Origin: Ephemerocybe angulata
Lineage: Eukaryota; Basidiomycota; Agaricomycetes; Agaricales; Psathyrellaceae
NCBI GenBank assembly: GCA_013368325.1
Contig: JAACJK010000164.1
Location: forward strand, 1-64,000
Direction: 5' to 3'
Length of the DNA stretch: 64,000 nt
The notes beneath the pieces were generated by a model, which did not search any database, was not told the origin of the DNA, and saw nothing but the letters and a program-made list of their open reading frames with translations. The position numbers were made by a program, and so were the translations under genes. Of the stretch, positions 33,729 to 44,931 are shown one piece after another. Position 1 is the first letter of the stretch. Every line of letters starts with the position of its first letter.

Positions 33729-35890
33729 TTACCCAATATCCATAGCATCGTCCGGTAGAGCTCTTCCTTTCCCCTTTCCCTCCACATGCCGAGGATTCCC
33801 ATTCCCATTCACCATCCGACTCGACGTTGCATGTCCAGATCCTCTTGCTGGAGCCGTGGTTAACGGTTCTTGCAACAACTTCTCCCTCACCTCTTCCTCG
33901 ACACCTTGATAAATACTCTCGGAAGGGAACCCCCATATTCTCCCTGGATTCTGCCTCTGTAGGTCATCAAACACAGATCCAACTTGCTCAACCCACTGCC
34001 GCCTTGTCTCCACATATGTCTTCAACTGGTCTGTCACAGTTAGATGGTTATTCTCGTCTGGAGTCAGCCCGACAGCCGCTGGGCACGGCGGAGGTACACC
34101 CCCACCGTTCTCCGCCTCTGCATTCGCGGCGGCAGCGGCAGCAGAAGCAGCAGCGGCACCTGCGAGCGGCTTCTTCTTCTTCTTACTGAGCTTCGGCACG
34201 TCCTTCTTCTGCAGTTTCGAGTAGAGGTTTGTAACAGCCTTGTCGAGCGCGTCGCGGGACTCTAGGTACTCCTGGTACCCGAGCCTATCGCGCGCAATTG
34301 CTGCCAAACGCTCCTTGCGCGCCTTGTTGGTCGCCAGCACAGTTCTGAGTTCCTGCTGTGCTTGCCGCAGTGCAGTGGCAATCGGGTCGTCGACCTTCTC
34401 ACTGAAGTCGGGCTACAAACGGGTCAGCTGCCGTACAGGCGGATGCGGAACGGACCTACCACCGTATCGTCGAGAAGACCATGGTAACGCATGGTGTCCC
34501 GTATTCGGCTCTCGAGGTCGGACACGTTCAGGCGCTCACGCCGTGCAGCCGCAGCACCACTCCCACCAGGCCGTCCCTCCATAGCATCCTCGGCGGCCTT
34601 CACACCCTTGAACTCGGATCGTATTGGCAGAAGCGCACTGATAACACGTTCTGTGAGAGGTCCGTGCCCCTTGTCTTCGCTAAGCAGATCACCGTCTGTT
34701 ATTGACGACGGGTCCCAGGTTGGCTTGGGCGCCACAAATGCAGAGGCTGGTGCCTCCTTCGTTTTTGCCAGGGTGCCTACGTAGCCGTTCGCGTCTTGCT
34801 CTTCCCATACTTCGGTGTAGTGTACACCAAGCTTGGGCATGATGAAGGGTTCTACTTCGTCTCCTGTGTATTCAAGGAAACCGACATCTTCTTCACGGAT
34901 GGGACGGAGGTAAGGTTCGATACTTGAATAAAAAGTCGAAATCTGAGTTTGAGGGGGTTGTTTTAACTTGCTAAAGTCAGCCATAACTTCGATGGGTTTG
35001 CTGGGGCCGGGCACGGGGGGTTGAGATATTGGTGGTCGTGGGGGTAGGAGCTCATGTGTAACGGGTTTCGAGAAGTCCGGTATGGTTGATGCCTTAGCAT
35101 GGGAGATGGATTGTGGTGGAGGGTGCTTTTGAGGTTTGTGAGTTGCAGAGCTCGATGCATGTATTGCCACAGCCGGAGATGCCTTCCGGGCGCGTTGTGT
35201 GTCTGGACGTGGTTAGTCGATCCACATTCTCAATGGTTCACGAGTACATACGATTTCCGTCACTTTCGCCTGGATCTACTTCGACGTGTTTCCGTTTCTT
35301 TAATAGTTTCTTCTCGTCCAATGCACTATAGTTACCACGTTGAGTGATCATCGTCGCGTGATAGAGCAAACTACTTACGACCGTCGTGGATCGACTGAAT
35401 TACGGCCTGACGGTGGTATTGACGAAGCCAAACGAGGCTTTGGGCCAGAAAGATGCGAACGGGACTCGTCGTTTGGTAAGGGTGTAACTGTATAGCAGGC
35501 AGGTGGGTGAACGATTGAGAGGTTTGGATGAATTAATGTGTCGGAAGCATTGAAAATGTAGTCGATATATATCCAACAATCTTATCAGAAATTGAGGAGA
35601 ATAGAGACGTAAGGACACATACAGTCGCGTTCTCTCTTGACCTTCTCAACAGCCTTAGCCTTGCCCTTCTCCTTCTCCTTCAGCCTCCGCATCGAGTCCT
35701 GGATCGTTCTCAAGTCATCGCTGGCCTTCTTGCTGCGTTCAGCCGCCGACTTTTTCAAGGCTTTGAGCTCTGCGAGGAGTGTCTCATGCTCTTCGATTGA
35801 CGGTATTGGTGTCGACCCCTCCGGTGGATTCCTCAGCAACGAAGAACGGATTTGCTTTGGTGGCGAGAATGCCAATAATTTCGACGTCAT
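33729..35890 (-). CDS. NGG1: ADA3/NGG1, adaptor subunit of SAGA-type histone acetyltransferase
   Basis: Nuclear coactivator subunit that with Ada2 and Gcn5 forms the acetyltransferase module. It has 625 residues from exons 35890-35623, 35487-35379, 35325-35252, 35202-34460 and 34412-33729. The N-terminus has a coiled coil (LLAELKALKKSAAERSKKASDDL). A basic linker (KKLLKKRKHVEVD) and a Pro-rich stretch follow. The family-typical block is FYSSIEPYLRPIREEDVGFLEY near the middle. The C-terminal Ada3 domain contains RIRDTMRYHGLL, LATNKARKERLAAIARDRLGYQEYLESRDALDKAV and RIWGFPSESIYQGVEEEV. A Lys-rich/Ala-rich stretch (SKKKKKPLAGAAAASAAAAAA) is inserted in this domain. All junctions keep the frame. 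Single copy and conserved. Confidence 0.92.
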
Positions 35891-36147
35891 GGCTCGACCT
35901 CCGTGTATGTGGAAGACGCGGCTTGTTCGCTGCGCAAATATCGCAGAGCTGGTCGACGTCGACGCCGGAGAGAGTGGACAATGTGGTGGTCGGGAACAAG
36001 GAGTTAATAAGTGATCTGAGCCAAATTAGGAGGAATATACCCAGAATTTCCACGCTCATGACGCGGGGTCGTCGCGGGCGCCTTTGCCTTTAACCACTGT
36101 CTACCTCTTCCGTTCAAACCTCTCAAAAGCCTGCCGTTTATGCGGGC

Positions 36148-38048
36148 ATGAATCCGAATTCACCAGGAAATGGCGCCCTGGGCGACGACGTAGAAATGGC
36201 CCCGATCGTCGACGTGGCGGAGCGACCAGCAAAGCCTCAGAACGGATCAAGTGGTCGACAAGCACCCCCGACGCCAGAGGATTCGGACTACGACGACGAA
36301 TTCGACGTGGACGATGGCGAGCGAGGGCTACTGAGCAGCTCAAGACACACAGAGAGCCATGTTGAAGCACGGCACCTAAGGGCTGGGAAGCTTTGGCATC
36401 AAGTTAAAAGTATCGTTGTCGAGGTGGGCGGGTTACGGAATCTTCAAAGGCCTCGACGAGTGACGAGTGTTTAGGCAGCACCCACACTACTCTTGACAAC
36501 CATAAGTCTACTCTTTACTGGAAAACTGCTGGACAACGTGTCAGTGAGTAAAATCAACTGTTGTCGCCGATATCACAGCCAACACAGAATGCAGCGATGG
36601 GACGCAATGCAACAGGTCGACCAACTCATCATGATCATACCGACCGTCCTTAACCTCCAAGGAAATCTCGAAATGAACCTTTCTGCAAGGCTTTCTACTG
36701 CAGCCAACATGGGGGAACTCGACGATCCCGTAACCATGCGAGCGATGCTCTTAGGAAACTGGACCATGCTGCAAGTGCAGGCCATATCAGTGTCCTTCAT
36801 CGCAGCCTGTATCTCGCTTGTTCTGGGCAAACTTGTCCCAAGAGTGGAACCCAGTGCAGACATTGCCTCTGGAGCTTCAAACACCACGCACTCCATCCGA
36901 CACTTGCTAGAATCTCGAAGACCAATCCCTCACCTCCCTCCAGAAGCTGGTATACGGCATTCTGGCTTCCCAACGTGAGTTACACCGGTTGGCTGATACG
37001 AACTTGATCCTGTCTCACTCCCTGCTCCTAGCCTCATCATGGTATCAGCAACAGCCATGACCTCTGCATTCCTGTCCGGACTCATTCTAGGGTCGTTCAT
37101 GTGCTTCCTAATTATCGTTTGCAGAAAGTTCAAACTCGACCCAGGTATGCATTCGACGGCTAAACTAACTGGCAGTGCTGACTATCGTCTAATTTTGCAG
37201 ATAATATTGCCCCTGCGGTTGCTTCATGTTTGGGAGACTTGGTAACTTTGTGTCTCGTCGGCTTCGTATCCACCCTCCTTCTCCCCTTTCTTCGCACCCC
37301 AATACCATTCATTATCGGCATCGCAATGATCGTTATTTGCGTCATCTGCCTTGTCTACACTGCCAAAAATCCTCACGTCCGGGCGTTCATAACGCAAGGA
37401 TGGTCACCGCTATTCGGTGCGATGATTATAAGCAGCGCAACCGGCATAGTGCTGGATATGTTTGTAAGTCGCTATGAAGGCTTTGCCATAATGGCTATCG
37501 TCATCAGCGGTAAGAGGTTCTCTCTTGGCGGCGTTTTGTGTCGCTGATACACCCCAAATAGGTCTCCCTGGTGCTGCAGGATCCATCTTCGTCTCTCGGT
37601 TATCGACCTCACTCCATGCTGCAGCAACAAGTGCCAGCGCGTCCCTTCGCGCTTCAGAACCAACCCGTCGTCTGGTAATGGTCACGCTCCTTCTTATCAC
37701 TGTGCCGGTGGAAATTGTCTTCCTCGCCGTCCTCAATGCTTTTGGGTGGCTGAATACCCATCTATTCTTCATCATATTCTCCGTGATATTCTTCTGTTGC
37801 ACGGTACGTTTCCCTCTTCCAACTCGAGCGTTCCAAACTCACTGCATGCCTCGCTTCTCATTCAGGTCGGAGCCTCGCTAACCATCGCACAGTACCTCAC
37901 CGACTGGCTGTGGTCGAAAAATCGGGATCCAGACATATACGCTCTCCCACTGCATTCGGCGATCATGGACCTCATCGGGCAGTTACTCCTGGTGCTCTGC
38001 TTTGAGATTGTGACTGCTCTGGGGACGAAGCTGCGATTGCGGACATAG
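36148..38048 (+). CDS. SLC41/MgtE-type divalent cation (Mg2+) transporter
   Basis: Membrane transporter of 523 residues from seven exons: 36148-36423, 36475-36543, 36595-36974, 37032-37144, 37201-37509, 37562-37803 and 37866-38048. The N-terminal cytosolic tail is acidic (DSDYDDEFDVDDGE). Membrane segments include TLLLTTISLLFTGKLLDNVS and the signature LNLQGNLEMNLSARLSTAANMGELD, typical of SLC41 repeats. A second repeat has VASCLGDLVTLCLVGFVSTLLLP and the matching VISGLPGAAGSIFVSRLSTSLH. The C-terminus is hydrophobic (AIMDLIGQLLLVLCFEIVTAL). Two homologous halves with a conserved Gly/Asn-rich core fit known SLC41 architecture; Mg2+ as substrate is inferred from the family. The start lies about 260 bases from the divergent ADA3 start, so the promoter is shared. 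Confidence 0.9.
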
Positions 38049-38476
38049 AAACATTGAAGATGTGTGTCATCGTCATAACGTCCAACGCTCCAAGATAACC
38101 CACTTATTCATGTATACCCAGCCTAACTTAGACTCCTACCACTTTAGAGACTTCGTAAACGAGCACGTATTTATTTGTACCTATGTAATCGCTCGTGGAG
38201 AGGAAGATATGTGAACAGCTAACCACGACAGGAGTCTAGGACCAAACTGGCAAGCTTTGTCCCATGAGGTACGAACGTCAAACACGACATTTACATTTTT
38301 CGTCAGTCTTACTACGTGGAGACTATCAAAAGTATTTGGGCGCCTGCTTGTCCTCATTTGTTACGAATTGGCGTTGCTTGTCTGGAGCTTCCGAGGTGAG
38401 CCTTCCCGGACCCGACGGCGTATAATCCCGCCTATCTCTTCCACCTTTCATCCTCTGCTGAGACTCAATCTTTCAT
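38049..38476. other. Intergenic region before Fb4
   Basis: No gene recognised. It holds the 3' flank of the transporter and the Fb4 promoter. Confidence 0.35.
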
Positions 38477-40320
38477 ATGGCGTCGGTGACCGATCCTGAG
38501 CCAATTAAAAGTAATTATGCATCAATTGGTGACGATAGCCCACCACAAAACCCATCTAAGCCCTCACTCCTGACGCTTTCCGACGAACAGATCTATCCGA
38601 GTTCACGGAATCCGAGCGGCAGCTCTTGGATCGTCACCAAGAAACAAAGAAATTGCTGGAAGAGCGTCGAATTGCGCTGAAGAAAGAGCTAGAGCAGGTT
38701 GAGTTTGACATTATCGAATCGCAGCGGCACTACGGCGAACTCGTCAATGCGCATTCTGCTCTCAGCAAACTCCCCGCAGATGTTCTCGGCATCATCTTCG
38801 AAGTCGTCTTGCACGAGAGCAGAGCTACCGGGAGGCCGAGCAACCCCCTTCCGGAGGTTACCATAACCCACGTCTGCGGTCTCTGGCGGCGAGTGGCGCT
38901 CGCAATGTCGTCCATGTGGAACGTCTTTTGCTACGACGGGTCGGTGGCCCTCCGTGTGCCTCTCGATAGACTGGAAGCCTACCTCGAACGATCGAAGGAG
39001 TATCCACTTGAACTGTGGTTTAGCTTCACGGGTGCAGGGGAGGGCTGGACGGAACAATTCGATATGCTGCGGATGGTCATTCCCCACATGCATCACTGTC
39101 GCGTCCTGCATATCCTCTCCGACGATGACAGCCCTATCGAGGACCTTTACGTCGACCTGGAGAAGGTCTCGGCCCCGATGCTCGAAGTCTTTGCAATGTG
39201 CCCCGACAAGACCTTTCCAATTCAGTTTGACCTTCAGCAGACCGGGATGAACGAGTGGAGCCCTACGACTCTTTTCGGAGCACCATCGCTGAAGTACCTT
39301 CGCCTTGATACGACGAGCTTTGACAAGATTCGGCCACCGCTCGATACGATCGTTGACCTGCGCCTGGAGAGACGGAGAATCCACCACGCAGCGACTCCTT
39401 ACTGGTTCGAGGCGTCCATGCTCGACCACATCCTGTCTCTCCCAAACCTAGAAACTCTATCGCTATGGAGGGTCTACGTCGACATCACCGATCCCGCGTA
39501 CAACCGCCACGCGCCCGTCAGAGCAAGGTCGCTGAAGCATTTCCGCTGCGACGGGGCACTCGACTTTGTACCCCACTACTTCCTCTCCAACGTTTCGGCC
39601 CCGGCCCTCGAAAGCATCACCATCGACTCCTTCATCATCGGCAGGCGCGAGCTTCGCGACAACGACAACGTTTTCCCCTCCCTCCACACGCTTGTTCTGA
39701 ACAAACCCTTCAACTATCCTCCCGAGCCCGCCCGGCTCTTTGGCATGATGAAGACCACCCGAAACGCGAAGCATCTTGTCCTGTCGCTCGATGACCCGCG
39801 GCACGACCATACACGGTTTTTGGATCACATGGCCGAGGCAGTCATCTTGTGCGATGCTTGGTCGGGTCTGGAGCAATTGACGCTCAATATGCGTTCCCGG
39901 ACCTTGGAGCCTGGGTATCGCCAATTGATGCAGGGCCTCCCAAAGCTGTCCAAAATGCGAGTGCCTCAGCTTTGCTTGGATGATATGAAGGAGAACAACT
40001 GGGAGCTGCCAGCACGGGTCGGGCTGGAGGTACTCGAAGACAGTAAAGCGGTCTTGCCGCTGAGCTGGCCCGCTGGCCCGAGTTGGCTGGATATTGAAGA
40101 AGATCCTTTCATCACGGCGTTCACACTTCTGGGGTTAGAGGTGCGTTTCCTTCCCCGATATACATATAATCAGACCCACCGACCTCAATTAACAGCAACC
40201 CGAAATAGCCATCTGATTAGATTAAAGTATCCAAGTCGTTGCCGATACGCGAACTTCTGGACACAGAGAATGCCACTAAGGCTTGCGAGCTACAGCACGG
40301 GTAGGAGGCTTCTTGGATAG
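38477..40320 (+). CDS. Fb4: F-box protein with LRR-like region
   Basis: Up to 597 residues with a 34-base first exon (38477-38510) and a main exon from 38561. Joining them gives MASVTDPEPIKTLTPDAFRR in frame. A coiled coil precedes the F-box: RHQETKKLLEERRIALKKEL. F-box: LSKLPADVLGIIFEVVLHES...VTITHVCGLWRRVALAMSSMWNVF. The repeat region has GAPSLKYLRLDTTSF, LPNLETLSLW, RSLKHFRCDG and VSAPALESITIDS, then WPAGPSWLDIEEDPFIT. The residues after about 40140 (RFLPRYTYNQ...) do not match any paralogue and start at a possible donor (GTGCGT), so the real 3' end may be spliced differently. Closest neighbour by pattern is Fb5 (TITHVCGxWR). Confidence 0.83.
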
Positions 40321-40754
40321 ACACGAAGGGCGACCCAACCCTTTGACCCAGGCCCAGACTTCTCAGGTTTCTCTGGCCAGGGGCAACAGAGCTTTCTTTG
40401 TCTCGAAAATCCGATGAAGGGAACTCGGGTGGGAACGCCCCGTTTGCCACGAGCGACTGATCGTGCATACGAGGCATATTTCTCTTATCGAACCTAAAGT
40501 TCTGCTTTTAAACCTGTATAATACTCCGTTATTGGGGTTTCGGGCAGTTCGACAATGACTCTTCGAAGCTACTACCAGATTCGAAACGCGATTTGATGTC
40601 CGGCGCTTAAATAAACAAAAATTGTGCTTGTTTGTCAGGAGCCTCTGCTAATGCTTCAGAAAGCATCTTTTCAGGACCGCAACACCGACGGCAGTCTCCC
40701 AGTCGTCCGGCATTCTCACTTCCGCACTCACCTGAGATTTTGCTGAACGGAAAG
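40321..40754. other. Intergenic region before Fb5
   Basis: No gene recognised. Confidence 0.35.
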
Positions 40755-42544
40755 ATGGAGCGAGAGCCGAGGCCATTGAGGGAAAAAATAGCCGGTGAGC
40801 TCGTCGTACCATCGCACAAATGGCAGTGGCCAATTGACTAAAAATCGTTCAAACCCCAGAAAACCTCGGACTGACAGAGGAAGAGTTGGGCCTTCTAGAA
40901 GATTTGAGATCAATCCGCATCGCAGACGGACAAGATGAGCCCTGGGCTGCAGCAAACACGGGGCACCCTGGAACCGAGCATGAAATTTTCGAAACACGAA
41001 GACGCTATTATGCCGAGCTCTCCAATGCCTGCTTCAACAAGCTCTGCATCTTCCCGACCGAGGTCTTGCTCGAACTATTCTATGCCATGCAAGACGTCAG
41101 CAGAGAGACTGGCTACATAACTTCGACCCCAGCAGAGGTTACGATAACCCACGTTTGCGGATATTGGAGGCAACTGGCGATCTCGTCCCCCGATTTATGG
41201 AACGTCTTCCAATACAACGCATTAAGATCAAAACGGCGGCCTCTGGATAGGCTTGAGGTCTACCTAAAACGCTCCAAGGACCAACCATTTGATCTTTGGT
41301 TAGATCTCTGTGACATTGACACTGTCCCCGGACGATCGAGTACACGCGATATTTTGCAACTGCTCAAACCACACTCCGATCGGTGGCGCGTATTTCACGT
41401 TGTATCCGACGAAAACACACTCTTTGGCGACTTCCACGAGGAGCTTGAAAACGTCAGCGCTCCGAATCTCGAGATCCTTGGCCTGTGCCCCGACGCGTCC
41501 CCACATGATCAATGGGGCCCACTGGTTTTGAATGTGGCCACTTGGACTCCAAACGTGCTTCTTCAATCCCAGGCACTGAAATACGTTCGCTTGGATACGG
41601 GCAGCTTTTATGACCTACGGCCTCCCTTGACCTCAGTCGTGGAATTGCGCATCGAGAATCGGTACTACGATGGCTTTAGGACCGCCGTGCTCACCACGGA
41701 GTTCATCGACAGCCTCTTTCGGCTTCCGAACCTCGAGGTACTTTCCGTCTTCAATATGGATCTCGTCCTCCCTGACGAGGCGCTCCCTGTTACCCGCCCC
41801 CGAATCGAGGCAAAACGCTTGCAGCATTTCCGCTGCACTTGGGATCTCACCAATAACTTGGGGAGCTACTTCCTTTTGCATGCCGACGCACCTTGCCTCG
41901 AAAGCTACACCATCACCGACCTATATCTGGGGATTGAAAATCAGCATTTCCCTTTTTCAAGAAGCGAAACCGACGAGGACCCCTTCCCATCCCTCCAAAC
42001 CGTCGCTTTCTTAGGCGCCAGGGTCGACGCAGGCTCCGTGGACCACCTTCTCGGAATGATGACCACTATGAAGAAGGTCAAACACTTCGTCTTGTCCACC
42101 GCTGCCAACAGTCAACCCAACGAGCGGCAGTTTCCCCTTTACCTCGCTGCGCATGGAGTGGAGGCGGGAGCGTGGCCCGGCCTCGAGAAACTCACATTCA
42201 ATGCCGATCATCCCACCTTGCACGATGCCTTGGAGCCGCTGGTGAAAGGATTCCCGAAACTGAACAAGCTCTCCGTGCCTCAGAAAACTTTCGATTCTGT
42301 GAGGCCGGAAGTTAGGGAGCGGCTACCGAGAGCGATTGAGCTTGTGGCGCTGGAAGATACAGACCCACTGATTCCTCTCTACTGGTATCCCTGTGGGGAG
42401 TGGCTTGACAGCGAGTTCGATCCTTTCCTCATGAAAATAGAGGATGTTTACGAAGAGGTGTGCGGGCCACTCAGAAGCGATATAGTTCCGATGGTGTATG
42501 TATACCGCTCAAACTTAATGTTTCCTTGCGCTGACATGACTTAG
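40755..42544 (+). CDS. Fb5: F-box protein with LRR-like region
   Basis: 574 residues from a 40-base first exon (40755-40794) and a main exon from 40860. The junction reads REKIAENLGLTEEELGLLED in frame. F-box: LCIFPTEVLLELFYAMQDV...VTITHVCGYWRQLAISSPDLWNVF. The substrate region has RLEVYLKRSKDQPFDLWLDL, VSAPNLEILGLCPDAS, ALKYVRLDTGSF, LPNLEVLSVF and ADAPCLESYTITDL. The C-terminus has WLDSEFDPFL before a short tail (PMVYVYRSNLMF) that may reflect an unresolved 3' intron. Presumed SCF adaptor of unknown target. Confidence 0.85.
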
Positions 42545-42942
42545 GTAACCTGAGTGAAGTCCGTCCTCTGTCACGAGAAGGCTTTGGAGGCGGAGGTCAG
42601 GATGAAGGGGAACTCAAGTTTTGGTTGCCTGTTCGTACATACACTAGGCCCTAGGGCTGGATGTGTTGGCAATCTACGGCGAAACCTGCATGAGTAATGA
42701 ATGTCATCCCTGAAGCATGGAAAATTCGTCCCCAGAGGTGGACAGTGAACTGCCCTGCGATACGCCAGTTCCATGCTCCCGGAATGGGCGCCTATCATGC
42801 GCTAAGTGCTTTAGTAGCCATGTTGTGCATTGTTGTGCTGCGACCCTGACTCAATTATGAACATGTTGACATGTTGCTATGATTGATCCCTCCCCTTGGA
42901 CAGAACGATCATCATCGTGGGTCTATAGTCCATTCCATTTCA
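42545..42942. other. Intergenic region before Fb6
   Basis: No gene recognised. Confidence 0.35.
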
Positions 42943-44420
42943 ATGGCGGGTGTCGATTCAGGTGTGTTGATGAAACTTATTTGTACTGATCATTACTGAG
43001 CATCTCTTTTTCCGCAGATAGACCCGATCATATAGCCCCACTCCCGAACGAGATTCTCTCTATCGTTTTTCTCGAACTACAGCGAGCCAGCAGAGCAAGA
43101 GGAACGTCGGATGTCCCGATCGCGGAGACCACAGTATCTCACGTCTGCAGCCATTGGAGGGCTGTTTCTCTCTCAATACCCCAGCTCTGGAGTGTCTTTG
43201 AGCATGTGCCAGCATCCAGCCATCTTCCCGCTCGCTGGACCGAAGAGAGGCTTGCGGTATACCTGGAAAGATCCAAAGGCCACCCTTTCGAGTTATGGAT
43301 AGATTTCGCCACCGAAGAGGATTTAGGCGGGAATCGACTGCTTTCACTGCTTCATATGGTCCTTCCGCACCTCCATCGCTGCCGCGTCTTTCACATTCTA
43401 TCAGACAAAAATCACCCCCTACGCGACTTCCGAGAGATCCTGGCGAATGCAGTTGTCCCTTTACTCGAGATTTGCGCCCTTTGCCCAGATCACCAGGTGG
43501 CGCGGCGGCCCGACCTGGCGCTAACCTCAGCGAACATCTTCCAGACAGGCGCCCCGTCATTAAAGTACGTCCGACTCGACGAAACGAGCTTTCTCAACCT
43601 CCGACCACCGCTCGAGTCAGTTGTGCATCTACGCATTGAAGAGCGCCGGGTCGCCTCACCGATATTGATACCGAACTCCATTTTTGATGAAATAATCTCC
43701 CTTCCAAACCTCGAGACCTTTTCCCTCTTCGGCTACCTGTTCCGTTTTCAAAATCAAGACGGTCCTATTCCAAATGAATCGTTGTTGGCGAAGAATCTAA
43801 AAGAGTTCCGGACCATGGACCCCATTGTCGCTGGCTACATCTTCTCCCATGTCCTGACGCCTTCCCTCCAGAGTGTCATGTTCCCGAAGTTCAACCTTGA
43901 TGGGGGGGATGTCTCAATTCCTGCCCAAATGGCTCTACCCTCCCTTCGCACAGTGACTCTCATGGACCCGGGGTCTGGGTCACACGACCTGGAAGGATCG
44001 CCGAACACCGAGAAGTTCGTGTCTGGAACTTATAATGTCGCTGAACTCAGCGTCTGGGGAGGGTTTGCCGAGGGCGAGGGTCGAAACGAAGACTGGGGCA
44101 AGGTGCTGGAAGCAGTCGCAGCACCGTCGACCTGGACAAATCTGAAGAGGGCAACCCTCAGCATGCCTTTCACAAATCCCAGCGAAATAGAATACTACCA
44201 CAAATTTATACGAGGAAAACCCCAACTAGAAATCCTCTGTGTACCGCCAGGGTGTCTCGAGCGACCTGCCTTCATGGATGGAGTACCATCGCACCTTCGC
44301 CTTCAACCAATTGACTATTCGAAGCCTGGCATATCCTTGTATAGGACTCCAGGACCTGATTGGATGGACACGGAGGAGGACCCCTTCTTGCGCGAACGTA
44401 GAATGTTCGAATATTCTTAG
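42943..44420 (+). CDS. Fb6: F-box protein, compact subtype
   Basis: 473 residues from a 19-base first exon (42943-42961) and a main exon 43018-44420. The joined start is MAGVDSDRPDHIAPLPNEIL, so the F-box follows after only about 14 residues and the coiled coil of Fb7/Fb8 is missing. F-box: LPNEILSIVFLELQ...TTVSHVCSHWRAVSLSIPQLWSVF. Hallmarks of the subtype follow: ERLAVYLERSKGHPFELWIDF, LPHLHRCRVFHILS, PLLEICALCPDH, GAPSLKYVRLDETSF, LPNLETFSLFG and WMDTEEDPFL. The start is supported by the identical length of the first exon in Fb7 and Fb8. Confidence 0.87.
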
Positions 44421-44817
44421 CTACAGTCTGCACGGTCTCGATTCATAAGTTATTCGGGCATTCAGCCAACCGGAGAGGAGTCTAAACCACGACATTCCTT
44501 GGCTTGCCTTCAGAGTGATCACTGTCTGCGTGTAAAACACCGGGTCGATTGTAATTTAGTACTTAACCCTTGTCCCCTATACACGGAGACAAAGAGCCAA
44601 TCTTGAGGCGCAGATGTTCCATTTCAACCGTGATCGTCGCTGACCCTTCCCGAGTCTGCCCTGTCCCATAGTTGCGTGCTATCATTATTGTTGATGAGTT
44701 CATATGTGTTTACGCTACCTGTCAATACTTTAGCTAAAGTATACGAAGTCCTGCAAGCGCATTTTGGAATCCAGCGCGAGGCCGGTCGGGCAGTGGCCGT
44801 TTGAGACAAATGGGAAT
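44421..44817. other. Intergenic region between Fb6 and K7
   Basis: No gene recognised. It holds the distal promoter of K7. Confidence 0.35.
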
Positions 44818-44895
44818 CGTGGGAACATCATTCGGAACAATTGGACGTTTGGCGACGCGCTTCGCGTCTTCATCTTCAATCTCAACCACCACCTT
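44818..44895 (+). promoter_or_regulatory. Shared upstream block of FunK1 genes, K7 copy
   Basis: CGTGGGAACATCATTCGGAA starts at 44818. The perfect inverted repeat GACGCG-CTT-CGCGTC is at 44854-44868, followed by TCAACCACCACCTTCT. The K7 start codon is at 44932. Confidence 0.65.
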
Positions 44896-44931
44896 CTCTG
44901 ATTGCTTGGACCTCTGTTTTGCCCTCAAGAA